Assembly: GCF_000270305.1 (NCBI RefSeq)
Contig: NC_015737.1
Location: 2,542,501 to 2,606,500, forward strand
Reading direction: 5' to 3'
From: Clostridium sp. SY8519
Lineage (GTDB): Bacteria; Bacillota; Clostridia; Lachnospirales; Lachnospiraceae
Length of the DNA stretch: 64,000 nt
The notes beneath the pieces are model-generated. The model made no database searches. It was given only the letters and a program-made list of their open reading frames with translations, and was not told where the DNA came from. Position 1 is the first letter of the stretch, and each line of letters begins with the position of its first letter. Shown here in pieces: positions 27,324 to 36,857 of the stretch. The position numbers were made by a program, and so were the translations under genes.

Positions 27324-29255
27324 TTACGACATGAGACTTTCCCATGTTTCGTAACAGGTCTCCAGCTCTTCCTTTAATTCCTGCTGCTGCGCGCTCAGCT
27401 CATTCAGCTTCGCGGAATTTTTCGCCGTTTCCGGGTCCATAAACAGCTGGTCAATCTGCCCGATCTTCTCTTCCAGTTCTGAAATCCGTTCTTCCACGTT
27501 CCGGATTTCCCGTTCCTGTTTTTTCCTGGCTGCTTTCTGTGCCTTCTGATCCGCGTAATCTTCTTTTCCGGAATTTTCCTCGGATTGGGCAGCAGATGAA
27601 GCTTCCGCCGCGGCAGTCTCTGTTTCGCCGCCAAACACAGCCTGTTCGTTGACTTCCCTTTTTTCTGCGAAATAATCGTAATTTCCGATATAGTTTACCA
27701 GCGCATGTCTGGTCAGGTGCAGAATTCTCGTAGCCACCCGGTTAATAAAATACCGGTCGTGGGACACAAACAAAACGGTCCCCTCATATCTGCGCAGGGC
27801 GGATTCCAGAATTTCTTTCGACTCAATGTCCAGATGGTTCGTAGGCTCATCCAGAATCAGGAAATTCGCGTCAGAAAGCATCAGCTTCGCCAGGGAAAGG
27901 CGTCCCCGCTCCCCGCCGCTCAAATCAGCGATCCTCTTAAAGACATCATCCTCGGTAAAAAGGAATGCCGCCAGCACATTCCGGATCTTTGTCTCCGTCA
28001 TATGCGGATACGCATCGGAAAGTTCTTCAAACAGGGTCTTTTCGTCATGCAGTTCCTGCTGCTCCTGATCATAGTACCCGATGGTTACATTGGTTCCCAG
28101 GCGGAAGCTCCCGGCATCCGCCGGCAGCTTCCGGTTCAGAATTTTCAGGATCGTCGTCTTTCCCGTTCCGTTCTGGCCGATCAGCGCGACCCGCTCTCCC
28201 CGTTTGATCTGAAAATCAATGGAAGAAAACAGCGTGTGGCTGCCAAAGAACTTGCTTAATCCCTCCACATCCAGCACATCATTTCCGCTGATGACCTCCG
28301 GCTGAAGGGTCAGAGTCATTCCGCCCTTTTCTTCCTCCGGTTTTTCCAGACGCTGTATTTTATCCAGCGCTTTCTGCCTGCTTTCCGCCCGCTTAACAGA
28401 TTTCTCCCGGTTAAAGGACTTCAGTTTGTCGATCACCTGCTGCTGCCGGGCAATTTCCCGCTGCTGATTCATGTAAGCGCGGATCTGCTCTTCTCTGCGC
28501 TGTTCTGCCTTTTTCGCGTATTCGGAATAATTCCCCTTATATACATGGGCCGCATGACAGCTGATCTCCACGACTTTGGACACCACCCGATCCAGAAAAT
28601 AACGGTCATGGGCAACAATGATCACCGTTCCTTTATAGTTCAGGAGAAAATTTTCCAGCCAGTTGATGGATTCAATGTCCAGGTGGTTTGTGGGCTCATC
28701 CAGCAGAAGGAGATCCGGCTGCGTCACCAGCAGCCGGGCCAGGGCCACCCGGGTCTTCTGACCGCCGGACAGTTCATCACAGTATTTGCTGAAATCCTCT
28801 TCCGCGAAACCGAGTCCCTTTAATACGCCTGAGACTTCACTGTGCACCGCATATCCACCATTCCGGTCAAAATCACTCAGCAGCCGGTGGTACTGCACCA
28901 GGTAGCTGTCCATCTGTTCGGGCGCCACCCGGCTCATATTCTGTTCCATCTCATGGATTTTCTTTTCCTGATCCAGCAGATCCTGTTTTCCGGTCAGCAC
29001 CTGATCGTAGATGGTTTTGTGATCCTCCACATTCTGGTACTGCGCCAGGTACCCGACGGAAGTGCCGCGGGCAATGGTCACTGTGCCGGAATCCGCGGTT
29101 TCCTCGCCGGTAATTATTTTTAATAACGTAGATTTGCCGGCACCATTGATGCCGACAATTGCTACTTTTTCATATTCATTTACATGAAAGGATACATCAT
29201 TTAAAATGACATCCGTTCCATAAGATTTTGTTATATTCTGACAGCCTGCTATCAT
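27324..29255 (-). CDS. ABC-F family ATPase
   Basis: This 643-residue soluble protein has two ABC cassettes without membrane segments: Walker A 'GINGAGKSTLLK' and 'GQNGTGKTTILK', signature motifs 'LSGGQKTRVALARLL' and 'LSGGERGRLSLAKLM', and paired 'LLLDEPTNHLDIES' Walker B motifs. Between them is the charged linker (about 235-305). A coiled-coil tail occupies about 555-643. ABC-F proteins act on the ribosome, either as general translation factors or as antibiotic-protection factors; the housekeeping context and YdiF/Uup-like layout favour the former, but this is inference. Confidence 0.93.
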   Translation of the reverse strand: MIAGCQNITKSYGTDVILNDVSFHVNEYEKVAIVGINGAGKSTLLKIITGEETADSGTVTIARGTSVGYLAQYQNVEDHKTIYDQVLTGKQDLLDQEKKIHEMEQNMSRVAPEQMDSYLVQYHRLLSDFDRNGGYAVHSEVSGVLKGLGFAEEDFSKYCDELSGGQKTRVALARLLVTQPDLLLLDEPTNHLDIESINWLENFLLNYKGTVIIVAHDRYFLDRVVSKVVEISCHAAHVYKGNYSEYAKKAEQRREEQIRAYMNQQREIARQQQVIDKLKSFNREKSVKRAESRQKALDKIQRLEKPEEEKGGMTLTLQPEVISGNDVLDVEGLSKFFGSHTLFSSIDFQIKRGERVALIGQNGTGKTTILKILNRKLPADAGSFRLGTNVTIGYYDQEQQELHDEKTLFEELSDAYPHMTETKIRNVLAAFLFTEDDVFKRIADLSGGERGRLSLAKLMLSDANFLILDEPTNHLDIESKEILESALRRYEGTVLFVSHDRYFINRVATRILHLTRHALVNYIGNYDYFAEKREVNEQAVFGGETETAAAEASSAAQSEENSGKEDYADQKAQKAARKKQEREIRNVEERISELEEKIGQIDQLFMDPETAKNSAKLNELSAQQQELKEELETCYETWESLMS

Positions 29256-29272
29256 TGCATCATACTCTCCTG

Positions 29273-30484
29273 CTATGCGCGAACCGCATCAAGAGCCTCC
29301 CGCACTGCCTTGATAAAGTCAAAGCTGTTTAATACCACCGGATTCTCCATGGTGGTAATCAGCGCAAGATCCTTGGTCATGCGGCCGGACTCAATCACGC
29401 CGATGGTTGCTGCCTCCAGCTGGTCCGCAAAGGTACGCAGTTCGGAAATGCCGTCCAGTTCGCCGCGTTTTCTCAGTGCGCCGCTCCAGGCAAAAATAGT
29501 TGCCACCGAGTTGGTAGAAGTCTCTTCGCCCTTCAGATACTTATAGTAATGTCTCTGCACCGTTCCGTGAGCCGCCTCATACTCATAGACACCGCTGGGG
29601 GACACGAGCACAGATGTCATCATGGCCAGGGAGCCGAAGGCGGAAGAGATCATGTCGCTCATCACATCGCCGTCGTAATTCTTGCAGGCCCAGATGTATC
29701 CTCCTTCGGATTTCATGGTACGTGCCACGGCGTCATCAATCAGGGTGTAGAAATAAGTAATGCCCGCTTCTTCAAAGGCACTCCTGTATTCCGATTCGTA
29801 GACTTCCTGGAAAATATCCTTGAAGGTATGGTCATATTTTTTAGAAATGGTGTCCTTGGCCGCAAACCAGAGATCCTGTTTGGTGTCCAGGGCATAGTTG
29901 AAGCAGCTGTGAGCAAAGCTGTCGATGGACTTGTTGATGTTATGCTGTCCCTGAACGATGCCCGGGCCGGTAAATTCATGCACTAACTCCCGCTGCTCGC
30001 TGCCGTCCGCAGCCGTGTAAACCAGCTCCACTTTACCTGCTGCCGGAATTTTCATCTCTACATTTTTATACAGATCCCCGTACGCGTGACGCGCGATGGT
30101 AATCGGCTTTTTCCAGTTCCGTACAACCGGTTCAATTCCCTTTACAACAATGGGGGTACGGAATACGGTTCCGTCCAGGATGGCACGAATCGTTCCGTTC
30201 GGGCTCTTCCACATTTCCTTCAGATCGTACTCTTCCACACGGGCCGCGTTTGGCGTAATGGTCGCGCATTTCACGCCGACGCCGTATTTCGCTGTGGCAT
30301 TGGCTGCGTCAAAAGTCACTCTGTCATCGGTTTCATTTCTATGTTTCAGTCCAAGATCGTAATATTCTGTCTTCAGATCAATATATGGAAGCAGAAGCTC
30401 TTCTTTAATCTCCTTCCACAGGATACGGGTCATCTCATCTCCGTCCATCTCCACAATGGGAGTCGTCATTGTAATTCTGCTCAT
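29273..30484 (-). CDS. icd: NADP-dependent isocitrate dehydrogenase (subfamily II)
   Basis: The enzyme oxidatively decarboxylates isocitrate to 2-oxoglutarate. The 403-residue protein resembles the eukaryotic/Thermotoga-type homodimeric family ('[15 protein letters not shown]', '[17 protein letters not shown]', '[11 protein letters not shown]'). The '[10 protein letters not shown]' segment keeps the Arg-His pair linked to NADP use. ATG 30484 follows GAGGAGGAAG; the longer frame to 30508 has no such site. It lies downstream of a Re-citrate synthase candidate and a GntR regulator, so the group probably serves glutamate synthesis. No aconitase gene is in the window. Confidence 0.94.
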   Translation of the reverse strand: MSRITMTTPIVEMDGDEMTRILWKEIKEELLLPYIDLKTEYYDLGLKHRNETDDRVTFDAANATAKYGVGVKCATITPNAARVEEYDLKEMWKSPNGTIRAILDGTVFRTPIVVKGIEPVVRNWKKPITIARHAYGDLYKNVEMKIPAAGKVELVYTAADGSEQRELVHEFTGPGIVQGQHNINKSIDSFAHSCFNYALDTKQDLWFAAKDTISKKYDHTFKDIFQEVYESEYRSAFEEAGITYFYTLIDDAVARTMKSEGGYIWACKNYDGDVMSDMISSAFGSLAMMTSVLVSPSGVYEYEAAHGTVQRHYYKYLKGEETSTNSVATIFAWSGALRKRGELDGISELRTFADQLEAATIGVIESGRMTKDLALITTMENPVVLNSFDFIKAVREALDAVRA

Positions 30485-30576
30485 ATCTTCCTCCTCTAAC
30501 ACGGGCACGGCGTGCGTATTCCCGTTTTTTGCAGATCGGGCCTTCTTCAGCGTGACTGCAAAAGAAGTCTCACATG

Positions 30577-31233
30577 CTATAATACATTATCCCAGCCTAC
30601 TTCTTCAATGTTTTTTATTGTATTCATAATATGATCGTTTGCCAGTTTTTTGGCCAGTTCCCCATCATGCGCACGGATCGCCTGCACGATTGCCTTGTGC
30701 TCATCATTGGAAAAAGCCGCCCTCGTCCCGGATGCCAGCGTCACCTTGCGCACCCGCTGCAGATAATGATGAAAATTACTCAGCACATGTTCCAGGATTT
30801 TACTGCCGGAAGCCCGGTACAGGGTTTCATGGAAACGGTTGTCTTCTTCAAACACCTGCTCCGCGTTTCCCCTCTGCACATGAAAATCCGTCAGGTATAC
30901 GATTTCTTCCAGTTCTGCCACCTGATCATCCGACGCGTGACGGGCAGCTTTCTGGGCGCAGTATCCTTCCAGCATGGACCGGATCTCCAGAATGTCATAC
31001 ATATCCTCCCTGGAAATCCCCACCACCTGGGCGCCCCGATTGGGCGTAATGGTCACAAGACCCTGCAGTTCCAGCTGGCGGAGGGCTTCCCGCACAGGCG
31101 TCCGGCTGACACAGAGTTCATCTCCGATGGCTTTTTCCTTCAGTTCCTCGTTGGGTTTGTATTTGCCGGACAGAATGTTTTCTTCCAGAATATGGTACAC
31201 TTTCGAGCTTAACGAATTGCTTTCACTGCTCAT
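30577..31233 (-). CDS. GntR/FadR-family transcriptional regulator (FCD domain)
   Basis: The 218-residue protein has an N-terminal GntR winged helix ('[29 protein letters not shown]', '[19 protein letters not shown]') and a C-terminal all-helical FCD ligand domain with likely metal/ligand residues in '[15 protein letters not shown]', 'FHHYLQR' and '[11 protein letters not shown]'. The start has GGAGGAG. It lies 13 bases after the Re-citrate synthase gene. A 38-bp palindrome with a FadR-type core covers the promoter of that unit, so this protein is probably an autoregulated local repressor. The ligand is unknown; citrate or another TCA acid is a reasonable guess. Confidence 0.92.
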   Translation of the reverse strand: MSSESNSLSSKVYHILEENILSGKYKPNEELKEKAIGDELCVSRTPVREALRQLELQGLVTITPNRGAQVVGISREDMYDILEIRSMLEGYCAQKAARHASDDQVAELEEIVYLTDFHVQRGNAEQVFEEDNRFHETLYRASGSKILEHVLSNFHHYLQRVRKVTLASGTRAAFSNDEHKAIVQAIRAHDGELAKKLANDHIMNTIKNIEEVGWDNVL

Positions 31234-31246
31234 AGCTTCTCCTCCG

Positions 31247-32629
31247 TTACAATGTAATCTTCAGCTGCTGGCAGATCTCTGTGATCTTGACCACCAGTTC
31301 CCGGTCGGTCAGCACTGTGACACGGCCTTCCTCGTACATCGTATCCACCCACTTTTTCAGCCGGGTTACCAGTTCTGAATTCTTATCAATTTGGCGCTCC
31401 TGGGGCAGACGGTAATAGGTATTGATCCAGTGGGCAATGCCGGCGGCCCCGGATGTATTGGAAACAGATACCAGCGGCGGACGGTTCAGGAACTTTTCTG
31501 TATCAAAAATATTGTAGATTTCCTCATTTTTCAGCAGTCCGTCCGCATGGATTCCGGCACGGGTTACGTTAAAGTTTTTCCCCACAAAAGGGGTCCGCTC
31601 AGGAATATGATACCCCAGTTCTTTCTCATAATATTCCGCAAGTTCTGTAATCACCGTGGTATCCATGCCATCCAGGCCGCCTTTAAACTGCGCATATTCA
31701 AAAACCATGGCCTCCAGCGGCGTATTGCCGGTACGTTCCCCGATTCCGAAAAGCGCGCAGTTGACACCGGAAGCCCCGTACAGCCATGCAGTGGACGAAT
31801 TAGACACCGCCTTGTAGAAATCATTGTGGCCATGCCATTCAATCATGGAAGATGGCAGCCCGGCATGGGTTTTCAGTCCGTAGATAATGCCAGGCACACT
31901 GCGGGGAATCACGGCGCCGGGATAGTTCACGCCATATCCCATGGTATCGCAGGCCCGCACTTTGATGGGAATTCCGTATTCTTCGGAAAGCTTTGACAGC
32001 TCGTTGCAGAAGGGAATCACATATCCGTAAATATCCGCTCTGGTAATATCTTCCAGATGGCAGCGGGGACGAACTCCCGTTTCAAGGCATTCCCGAATCA
32101 CATCCAGATAGTGATTCATGGCTTCTTTTCTGGTCATCCGCAGTTTGTAAAAAATATGATAATCCGAGCAGCTGACCAGAATGCCCGTCTCTTTCAGTCC
32201 CAGATCCTTTACCAGCTGGAAATCCTTCTTGCTGGCGCGGATCCAGCTGGTGATTTCCGGGAACTCATATCCCCGCTCCATACATTTATACACGGCGTCC
32301 CTGTCCTTTTTGCTGTACAGGAAAAACTCGCTCTGCCGGATAATGCCCTTTGGCCCTCCCAGCCGGTGGAGATAGTCAAAGATCTGAACCATCTGTTCCG
32401 TGGTATATGGCTCCCTGGACTGCTGGCCGTCACGGAATGTGGTATCGGTAATCCAGATTTCCTCCGGCATATTATGGGGAACCACACGGTCATTAAAAGC
32501 GATTTTCGGAATTTCTTCATAAGGAAACAGATTGTGAAAAGTCACCGGCTTCTTCACATCCACCAGTTCATAAAACCGCTCCTCCAGCTGAAGCAGATTA
32601 TTATGGTCATTCATATAAACATTGCGCAT
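31247..32629 (-). CDS. Citrate (Re)-synthase-like enzyme of the DRE-TIM family
   Basis: The 460-residue protein is a DRE-TIM metallolyase: 'ITDTTFRDGQQSREPYT' gives the D-x-R-D metal/base motif, 'WHGHNDF' the metal histidines, and 'GERTGNTPLEAMV' the conserved loop. Homocitrate and isopropylmalate synthases share this fold, but the sequence style and the adjacent NADP-isocitrate dehydrogenase fit the Re-specific citrate synthase described from Clostridium kluyveri and relatives. It would condense oxaloacetate and acetyl-CoA. AAAGGAG precedes ATG 32629. It is first in the unit with the GntR gene and icd. Isopropylmalate-synthase activity is the main alternative. Confidence 0.8.
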   Translation of the reverse strand: MRNVYMNDHNNLLQLEERFYELVDVKKPVTFHNLFPYEEIPKIAFNDRVVPHNMPEEIWITDTTFRDGQQSREPYTTEQMVQIFDYLHRLGGPKGIIRQSEFFLYSKKDRDAVYKCMERGYEFPEITSWIRASKKDFQLVKDLGLKETGILVSCSDYHIFYKLRMTRKEAMNHYLDVIRECLETGVRPRCHLEDITRADIYGYVIPFCNELSKLSEEYGIPIKVRACDTMGYGVNYPGAVIPRSVPGIIYGLKTHAGLPSSMIEWHGHNDFYKAVSNSSTAWLYGASGVNCALFGIGERTGNTPLEAMVFEYAQFKGGLDGMDTTVITELAEYYEKELGYHIPERTPFVGKNFNVTRAGIHADGLLKNEEIYNIFDTEKFLNRPPLVSVSNTSGAAGIAHWINTYYRLPQERQIDKNSELVTRLKKWVDTMYEEGRVTVLTDRELVVKITEICQQLKITL

Positions 32630-32733
32630 GTAAGACTCCTTTCCGTACTGCGCCCGTACCTGACATCGTCTGTATGGAAACCTGCACCTGTTCGCTTCTG
32701 CCTGTTTCTCAAATGCGCGACTGCCGGACCGCT

Positions 32734-32771
32734 GTATTAACGTATAATTGTATACGATTATACGTTAATAC
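32734..32771. promoter_or_regulatory. 38-bp palindromic operator, probable GntR/FadR site
   Basis: Two 14-base arms (GTATTAACGTATAA and its exact complement TTATACGTTAATAC) flank the 10-base centre TTGTATACGA. The centre matches the T-x-GT-xx-AC-x-A pattern bound by FadR-subfamily GntR regulators. It covers the -10 box and start region of the Re-citrate synthase promoter. Confidence 0.8.
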
Positions 32772-32785
32772 GATAAAGCAGTCAA
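32757..32785 (-). promoter_or_regulatory. Consensus promoter of the Re-citrate synthase-gntR-icd unit
   Basis: On the minus strand TTGACT (32780-32785), exactly 17 bases, TATAAT (32757-32762). This is close to the ideal housekeeping promoter, and its -10 box is inside the palindrome at 32734-32771, so binding there should block it. Confidence 0.88.
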
Positions 32786-32808
32786 GAGGATGGCCCCTCT
32801 TTTGCATG

Positions 32809-32851
32809 AAAAAAACGCAGAAACCACGAAGGAAGCGGTCTCTGCGTTTTT
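32809..32851. terminator. Terminator after hydA (usable on both strands)
   Basis: An 11-bp AT-flanked stem (AAAAACGCAGA/TCTGCGTTTTT) with a further GACC/GGTT pairing is followed by T-runs on both strands. On the minus strand it ends the hydrogenase operon before the citrate synthase promoter. Confidence 0.8.
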
Positions 32852-32894
32852 CTGTCCTGCGGTATTCCAAAGAGGAATCCTTCAGAACCTGCTC

Positions 32895-34646
32895 TTATTT
32901 GATTTCATGAACGGTACGCGGGATATAGGTGGTATGCAGCAGTTCATGGGCCAGATGGCTGCCCGGCTGGCCGAGGAACTCGTCATACAGCTGAATAATC
33001 GCAGGGTTTTCATGGGATTTTCTGTATGTGCAGTTCCGGTCATTTTCATAAAGGGCCTTGGCACGCTCTTTAGCCAGATCCACTGTGTTGCGGACATAGC
33101 CCGGCTGCTGGGGCTGACCGCCGCCGTTGACACATCCGCCCGGACATCCCATGACTTCAATAAAGGTATAGTCGGCTTCGCCGGACTGTACTTTTTTCAT
33201 CAGATCATGGGCGCATTTGGTGCTGGAAGCCACTGCGACTTTCATCTTTGTTCCCTTCAGATCATAGGTTGCTTCCTTGATTCCGTCGGTTCCGCGCACT
33301 TCCTTGAAATCAAGTGCCGGCAGCTCCTCGCCGGTGATTTTCTCATAGGCGGTACGAAGGGCTGCTTCCATAACGCCGCCGGTGGCGCCGAAAATAACTG
33401 CGGCTCCGGTGCCGAGTCCCAAAGGCGCGTCAAATTTTTCATCCGGAAGATCCCGGAACTGGATGCCGGCCATGCGGATCATCCGTGCCAGCTCCCTGGT
33501 GGTGATAACAATATCTACATCGGGTACGCCCGCGCCGTCTTCATCCGGACGGGTGATTTCGAATTTCTTCGCGGTACAGGGCATTACGCTGACCACAACA
33601 AGATCCTTTTTATCCACGCCGATTTTATCCGCATAGTAGCTCTTTGCGATGGCGCCGAACATGGTATGGGGCGCCTTGCAGGATGACAGATGTGGCAGCA
33701 GGTCAGGGAAATAATGCTCGCAGTATTTGATCCATCCCGGTGAACAGGAGGTCATCATGGGAAGCACGCCGCCGTTGGTGACACGTTCGATCAGTTCGTT
33801 CGCCTCTTCCATAATGGTAAGGTCGGCTGCAAAATCCGTATCAAATACATCATCAAATCCAAGGCGCCGCAGCGCAGCTGCCATCTTGCCTTCCACATCT
33901 GTGCCGATGGGATAGTCAAATTCCTCACCCAGAGCAGCCCGTACTGCCGGGGCCGTCTGTACAATGACCCGCTTGGTCGGATCCGCAATGGCGTCAAAGA
34001 CATCTTTTGTATTGTCTTTTTCCTGCAATGCGCCGGTAGGACACACCGCGATACACTGTCCGCAGGATACACAGGCGGTGTCTCCCAGGCCTTTGCCGAA
34101 GGGGGATCCGATATTGGTCTCAAATCCACGCTCATTGGCGCCGATGACACCGATTCCCTGTACCTTTTCACAGGTGGCGCTGCAGCGGCGGCACAGGATG
34201 CATTTGTTGTTATCCCGGATCATATGCGGCGCGCTATCATCGATGGGATACACATTGCGCACGCCGTCAAAGTAATCATCCTCATCGATATGGTAGTCAT
34301 AGCAGAGCTTCTGCAGCTCACATCTGCCGCTGCGGGCGCAGGACAGACATTTTCTCTCATGGATGGACAGAAGCAGCTGCAGGGTCTTTCTTCTGGAATC
34401 CCGTACTTTCTCCGTATTGGTCCATACTTCCATTCCTTCCGCTACCGGATAGACGCAGGCAGTGACCAGGGTTTTGGCGCCCTTCACTTCCACCACGCAG
34501 ATTCGGCAGGCAGCGATTTCATTAATATCCTTTAAAAAACACAGCGTCGGGATCTCGATATTCGCCTGACGGGCAGCCTCTAAAATTGTGGTGCCCTCCG
34601 GAACGGAAACAGCAATCCCGTTGACAGTCAGATTTACGTTACTCAT
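32895..34646 (-). CDS. hydA: [FeFe] hydrogenase catalytic subunit of the NAD-linked multimeric type
   Basis: The 583-residue protein reduces protons with an H-cluster. In order: an N-terminal [2Fe-2S] domain ('AACRICVVEVKG'), a His-Cys [4Fe-4S] segment ('HERKCLSCARSGRCELQKLC'), two [4Fe-4S] clusters ('CILCRRCSATC', 'CVSCGQCIAVCP'), then the H-cluster motifs 'TSCSPGW', 'MPCTAKKFE' and 'EVMGCPGGCVNGGGQP', and the small-subunit-like C terminus. With HydB and HydC it forms the trimeric, typically electron-bifurcating enzyme using ferredoxin and NADH. ATG 34646 after AAGGAGG is preferred over 34679. Bifurcation itself is inferred from the family. Confidence 0.94.
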   Translation of the reverse strand: MSNVNLTVNGIAVSVPEGTTILEAARQANIEIPTLCFLKDINEIAACRICVVEVKGAKTLVTACVYPVAEGMEVWTNTEKVRDSRRKTLQLLLSIHERKCLSCARSGRCELQKLCYDYHIDEDDYFDGVRNVYPIDDSAPHMIRDNNKCILCRRCSATCEKVQGIGVIGANERGFETNIGSPFGKGLGDTACVSCGQCIAVCPTGALQEKDNTKDVFDAIADPTKRVIVQTAPAVRAALGEEFDYPIGTDVEGKMAAALRRLGFDDVFDTDFAADLTIMEEANELIERVTNGGVLPMMTSCSPGWIKYCEHYFPDLLPHLSSCKAPHTMFGAIAKSYYADKIGVDKKDLVVVSVMPCTAKKFEITRPDEDGAGVPDVDIVITTRELARMIRMAGIQFRDLPDEKFDAPLGLGTGAAVIFGATGGVMEAALRTAYEKITGEELPALDFKEVRGTDGIKEATYDLKGTKMKVAVASSTKCAHDLMKKVQSGEADYTFIEVMGCPGGCVNGGGQPQQPGYVRNTVDLAKERAKALYENDRNCTYRKSHENPAIIQLYDEFLGQPGSHLAHELLHTTYIPRTVHEIK

Positions 34647-34659
34647 TTCCAATTCCTCC

Positions 34660-36447
34660 TTAACCTTTCCGTACAGCATCTACTTTACAGTTTTCCATGC
34701 AGACACCGCATTTAATACATTTGGTCACATCGATGGTATGCGGTTTTCTGAGTTCTCCTGTAATAGCGCCTACCGGACAGTTTCTTGCACACATGGTACA
34801 TCCCACACATTTCGTGCCGTCGATATACATATGTACCAGATCTTTACATACACCTGCAGGGCATCTCTTCTCTGTTACATGGGCAATGTACTCATCTCTG
34901 AAATACCGCAGGGTAGAAAGAATCGGATTCGGTGCCGTCTGGCCAAGGCCGCAGGCGGAATTTTCCTTGATATAATTTGCCAGTTCCTCCAGTTTGTCGA
35001 TATCTTCCAGGGTTCCGTTTCCCTTGGTGATTTTTTCAAGAATTTCCAGCATCCTTCTGGTGCCCACACGGCAGGGCGTACATTTTCCGCAGGACTCATC
35101 TACGGTAAACTGCAGGTAAAATTTGGCGATATCCACCATACAGTTATCTTCATCCATGACAATCAGTCCGCCGGATCCCATAATGGAACCGATGGCGCCG
35201 AGGTTTTCATAATCCATGGGTACGTCCAGGCATTCTGCTGGAATGCATCCGCCGGAAGGTCCGCCGGTCTGCGCGGCTTTGAACTGCTTGCCCTGGGGGA
35301 TGCCGCCGCCGATTTCTTCAATTACCGTACGCAGCGGAGTTCCCATAGGCACTTCCACCAGACCTGTATTGTTGATTTTTCCGCCAAGGGCAAAGACTTT
35401 GGTTCCTTTTGATTTTTCCGTGCCGATGGAGCTGAACCAGTCCGCGCCCTTTAAGATAATCTGCGGAATATTCGCGTAGGTTTCCACGTTGTTCAGAATC
35501 GTGGGTTTTGCGAATAAGCCCTTGACTGCAGGGAACGGCGGTCTCGGACGGGGCTCACCCCGGTTTCCTTCAATGGACGTCATTAACGCGGTCTCTTCGC
35601 CGCAGACAAAGGCGCCTGCGCCCAGACGGAGCTCAATGTCAAAGTCAAATCCTGTTTCAAAGATATTCTTTCCTAACAGGCCGTATTCATGGGCCTGATC
35701 AATGGCGATTTTCAGACGTTCCACCGCAATCGGATATTCCGCGCGGACATAGATGTATCCCTGATTGGATCCGATGGCATAACCGGCGATGGCCATTGCC
35801 TCCAGAACCACATGAGGATCACCTTCCAATACAGACCGGTCCATAAATGCGCCGGGATCCCCCTCGTCCGCATTGCAGCATACATATTTCTGAACATTTC
35901 CGCGGTTGCCGGAAGCGAATTTCCATTTCAGTCCGGTAGGGAATCCGGCGCCGCCGCGTCCCCGCAGGCCGCTGTCCAGAATCGTTTGGATGACTTCGTC
36001 CGGTGTCATGGTGGTCAGGACCTTGCCCAGTGCCTGATAGCCGTCCATGGCAATGTATTCATCAATATTCTCCGGATTGATAATACCGCAGTTGCGCAGG
36101 GCGATTCTCTTCTGCCGTTTATAAAATACGGTCTCATTCAGAGAAGCCTGTCCGCCGCTGTTGTCCTCGTGATATTCCAGACGGGTCACTACCCGGCCTT
36201 TCAGCAGATGTTCCGTGACAATTTCTTTTACATCCTGCGGGCGGACTTTCTGATAGAATGTGCCATCCGGATACACGACAACAATCGGTCCGTAGGAACA
36301 CAGCCCGTGACAGCCGGTTTCGATGACTTTAATCTCATTCTCCAGTCCGTTGGCTTTGATTTCCTGTGTGAAATTATAAAGGATTCTGCCGCTTTCCGAA
36401 TCCTTACAGGACGATCCGCCGCAGACTAATACGTGTGAACGATACAT
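34660..36447 (-). CDS. hydB: Hydrogenase flavoprotein subunit HydB (NuoF-like)
   Basis: HydB carries FMN and binds NAD(H). The 595 residues comprise an N-terminal thioredoxin-like [2Fe-2S] domain ('VCGGSSCKDSES', 'TGCHGLCSYGP'), the NuoF core ('GLRGRGGAGFPTGLKW', 'NADEGDPGAFMDR', 'IYVRAEYP'), the NuoF cluster 'ESCGKCTPCRVG', and two C-terminal ferredoxin clusters ('CVGCTMCARNCPVGA', 'CIKCGVCMENC'). This layout is that of Thermotoga-type HydB. The start has AGGAGGG. It lies 13 bases upstream of hydA. Confidence 0.95.
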   Translation of the reverse strand: MYRSHVLVCGGSSCKDSESGRILYNFTQEIKANGLENEIKVIETGCHGLCSYGPIVVVYPDGTFYQKVRPQDVKEIVTEHLLKGRVVTRLEYHEDNSGGQASLNETVFYKRQKRIALRNCGIINPENIDEYIAMDGYQALGKVLTTMTPDEVIQTILDSGLRGRGGAGFPTGLKWKFASGNRGNVQKYVCCNADEGDPGAFMDRSVLEGDPHVVLEAMAIAGYAIGSNQGYIYVRAEYPIAVERLKIAIDQAHEYGLLGKNIFETGFDFDIELRLGAGAFVCGEETALMTSIEGNRGEPRPRPPFPAVKGLFAKPTILNNVETYANIPQIILKGADWFSSIGTEKSKGTKVFALGGKINNTGLVEVPMGTPLRTVIEEIGGGIPQGKQFKAAQTGGPSGGCIPAECLDVPMDYENLGAIGSIMGSGGLIVMDEDNCMVDIAKFYLQFTVDESCGKCTPCRVGTRRMLEILEKITKGNGTLEDIDKLEELANYIKENSACGLGQTAPNPILSTLRYFRDEYIAHVTEKRCPAGVCKDLVHMYIDGTKCVGCTMCARNCPVGAITGELRKPHTIDVTKCIKCGVCMENCKVDAVRKG

Positions 36448-36457
36448 GATTTCCCTC

Positions 36458-36835
36458 CTACTTTAATTTGTCGGCTGCCTTCAGCGTATACTGGTCTACG
36501 ACGTTTCCGTTTACCAGATGCTGTTCCACGACTTCCTTTGCCTTTTTTGCGTCCATCCAGATATAGGTAACTTTTGGTTTGCCCGGTTCAAAGACTTCCA
36601 CAATCGGCTCATACTGGCACAGGCCAATACATCCGGTCTGGGTCACCATGACGTTGTCAAGATTTTTATTTCTAACCTCTTCCGCGAGAGTGTTTAATAC
36701 CGGTCTTGCCCCGGAAGCGATGCCGCAGGTAGCCATGCCGACCACCACGCGGGTCTTGTCGCTGGAAGCATCCCGCAGGCCGATCTCGCCCTTCATTCTC
36801 TCTTTTATCTGCTGAAGCTCAATTAGTGATTTCAT
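36458..36835 (-). CDS. Thioredoxin-like [2Fe-2S] family protein of the hydrogenase operon
   Basis: The 125-residue protein resembles the N-terminal domain of HydB and the NuoE fold ('VVVGMATCGIASGARPVLNTL', 'VMVTQTGCIGLCQYEP'). Only three cysteines are present: the usual first C-x4-C pair has lost one member. Cluster binding therefore needs a substitute ligand or may be lost. GGAGGAATTCT precedes ATG 36835; the longer frame to 36892 lacks a site. Similar small proteins accompany hydrogenase operons in Thermotoga and Clostridia; their role is not established, with electron relay or sensing being possibilities. Confidence 0.85.
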   Translation of the reverse strand: MKSLIELQQIKERMKGEIGLRDASSDKTRVVVGMATCGIASGARPVLNTLAEEVRNKNLDNVMVTQTGCIGLCQYEPIVEVFEPGKPKVTYIWMDAKKAKEVVEQHLVNGNVVDQYTLKAADKLK

Positions 36836-36857
36836 AGAATTCCTCCATATACATGTC

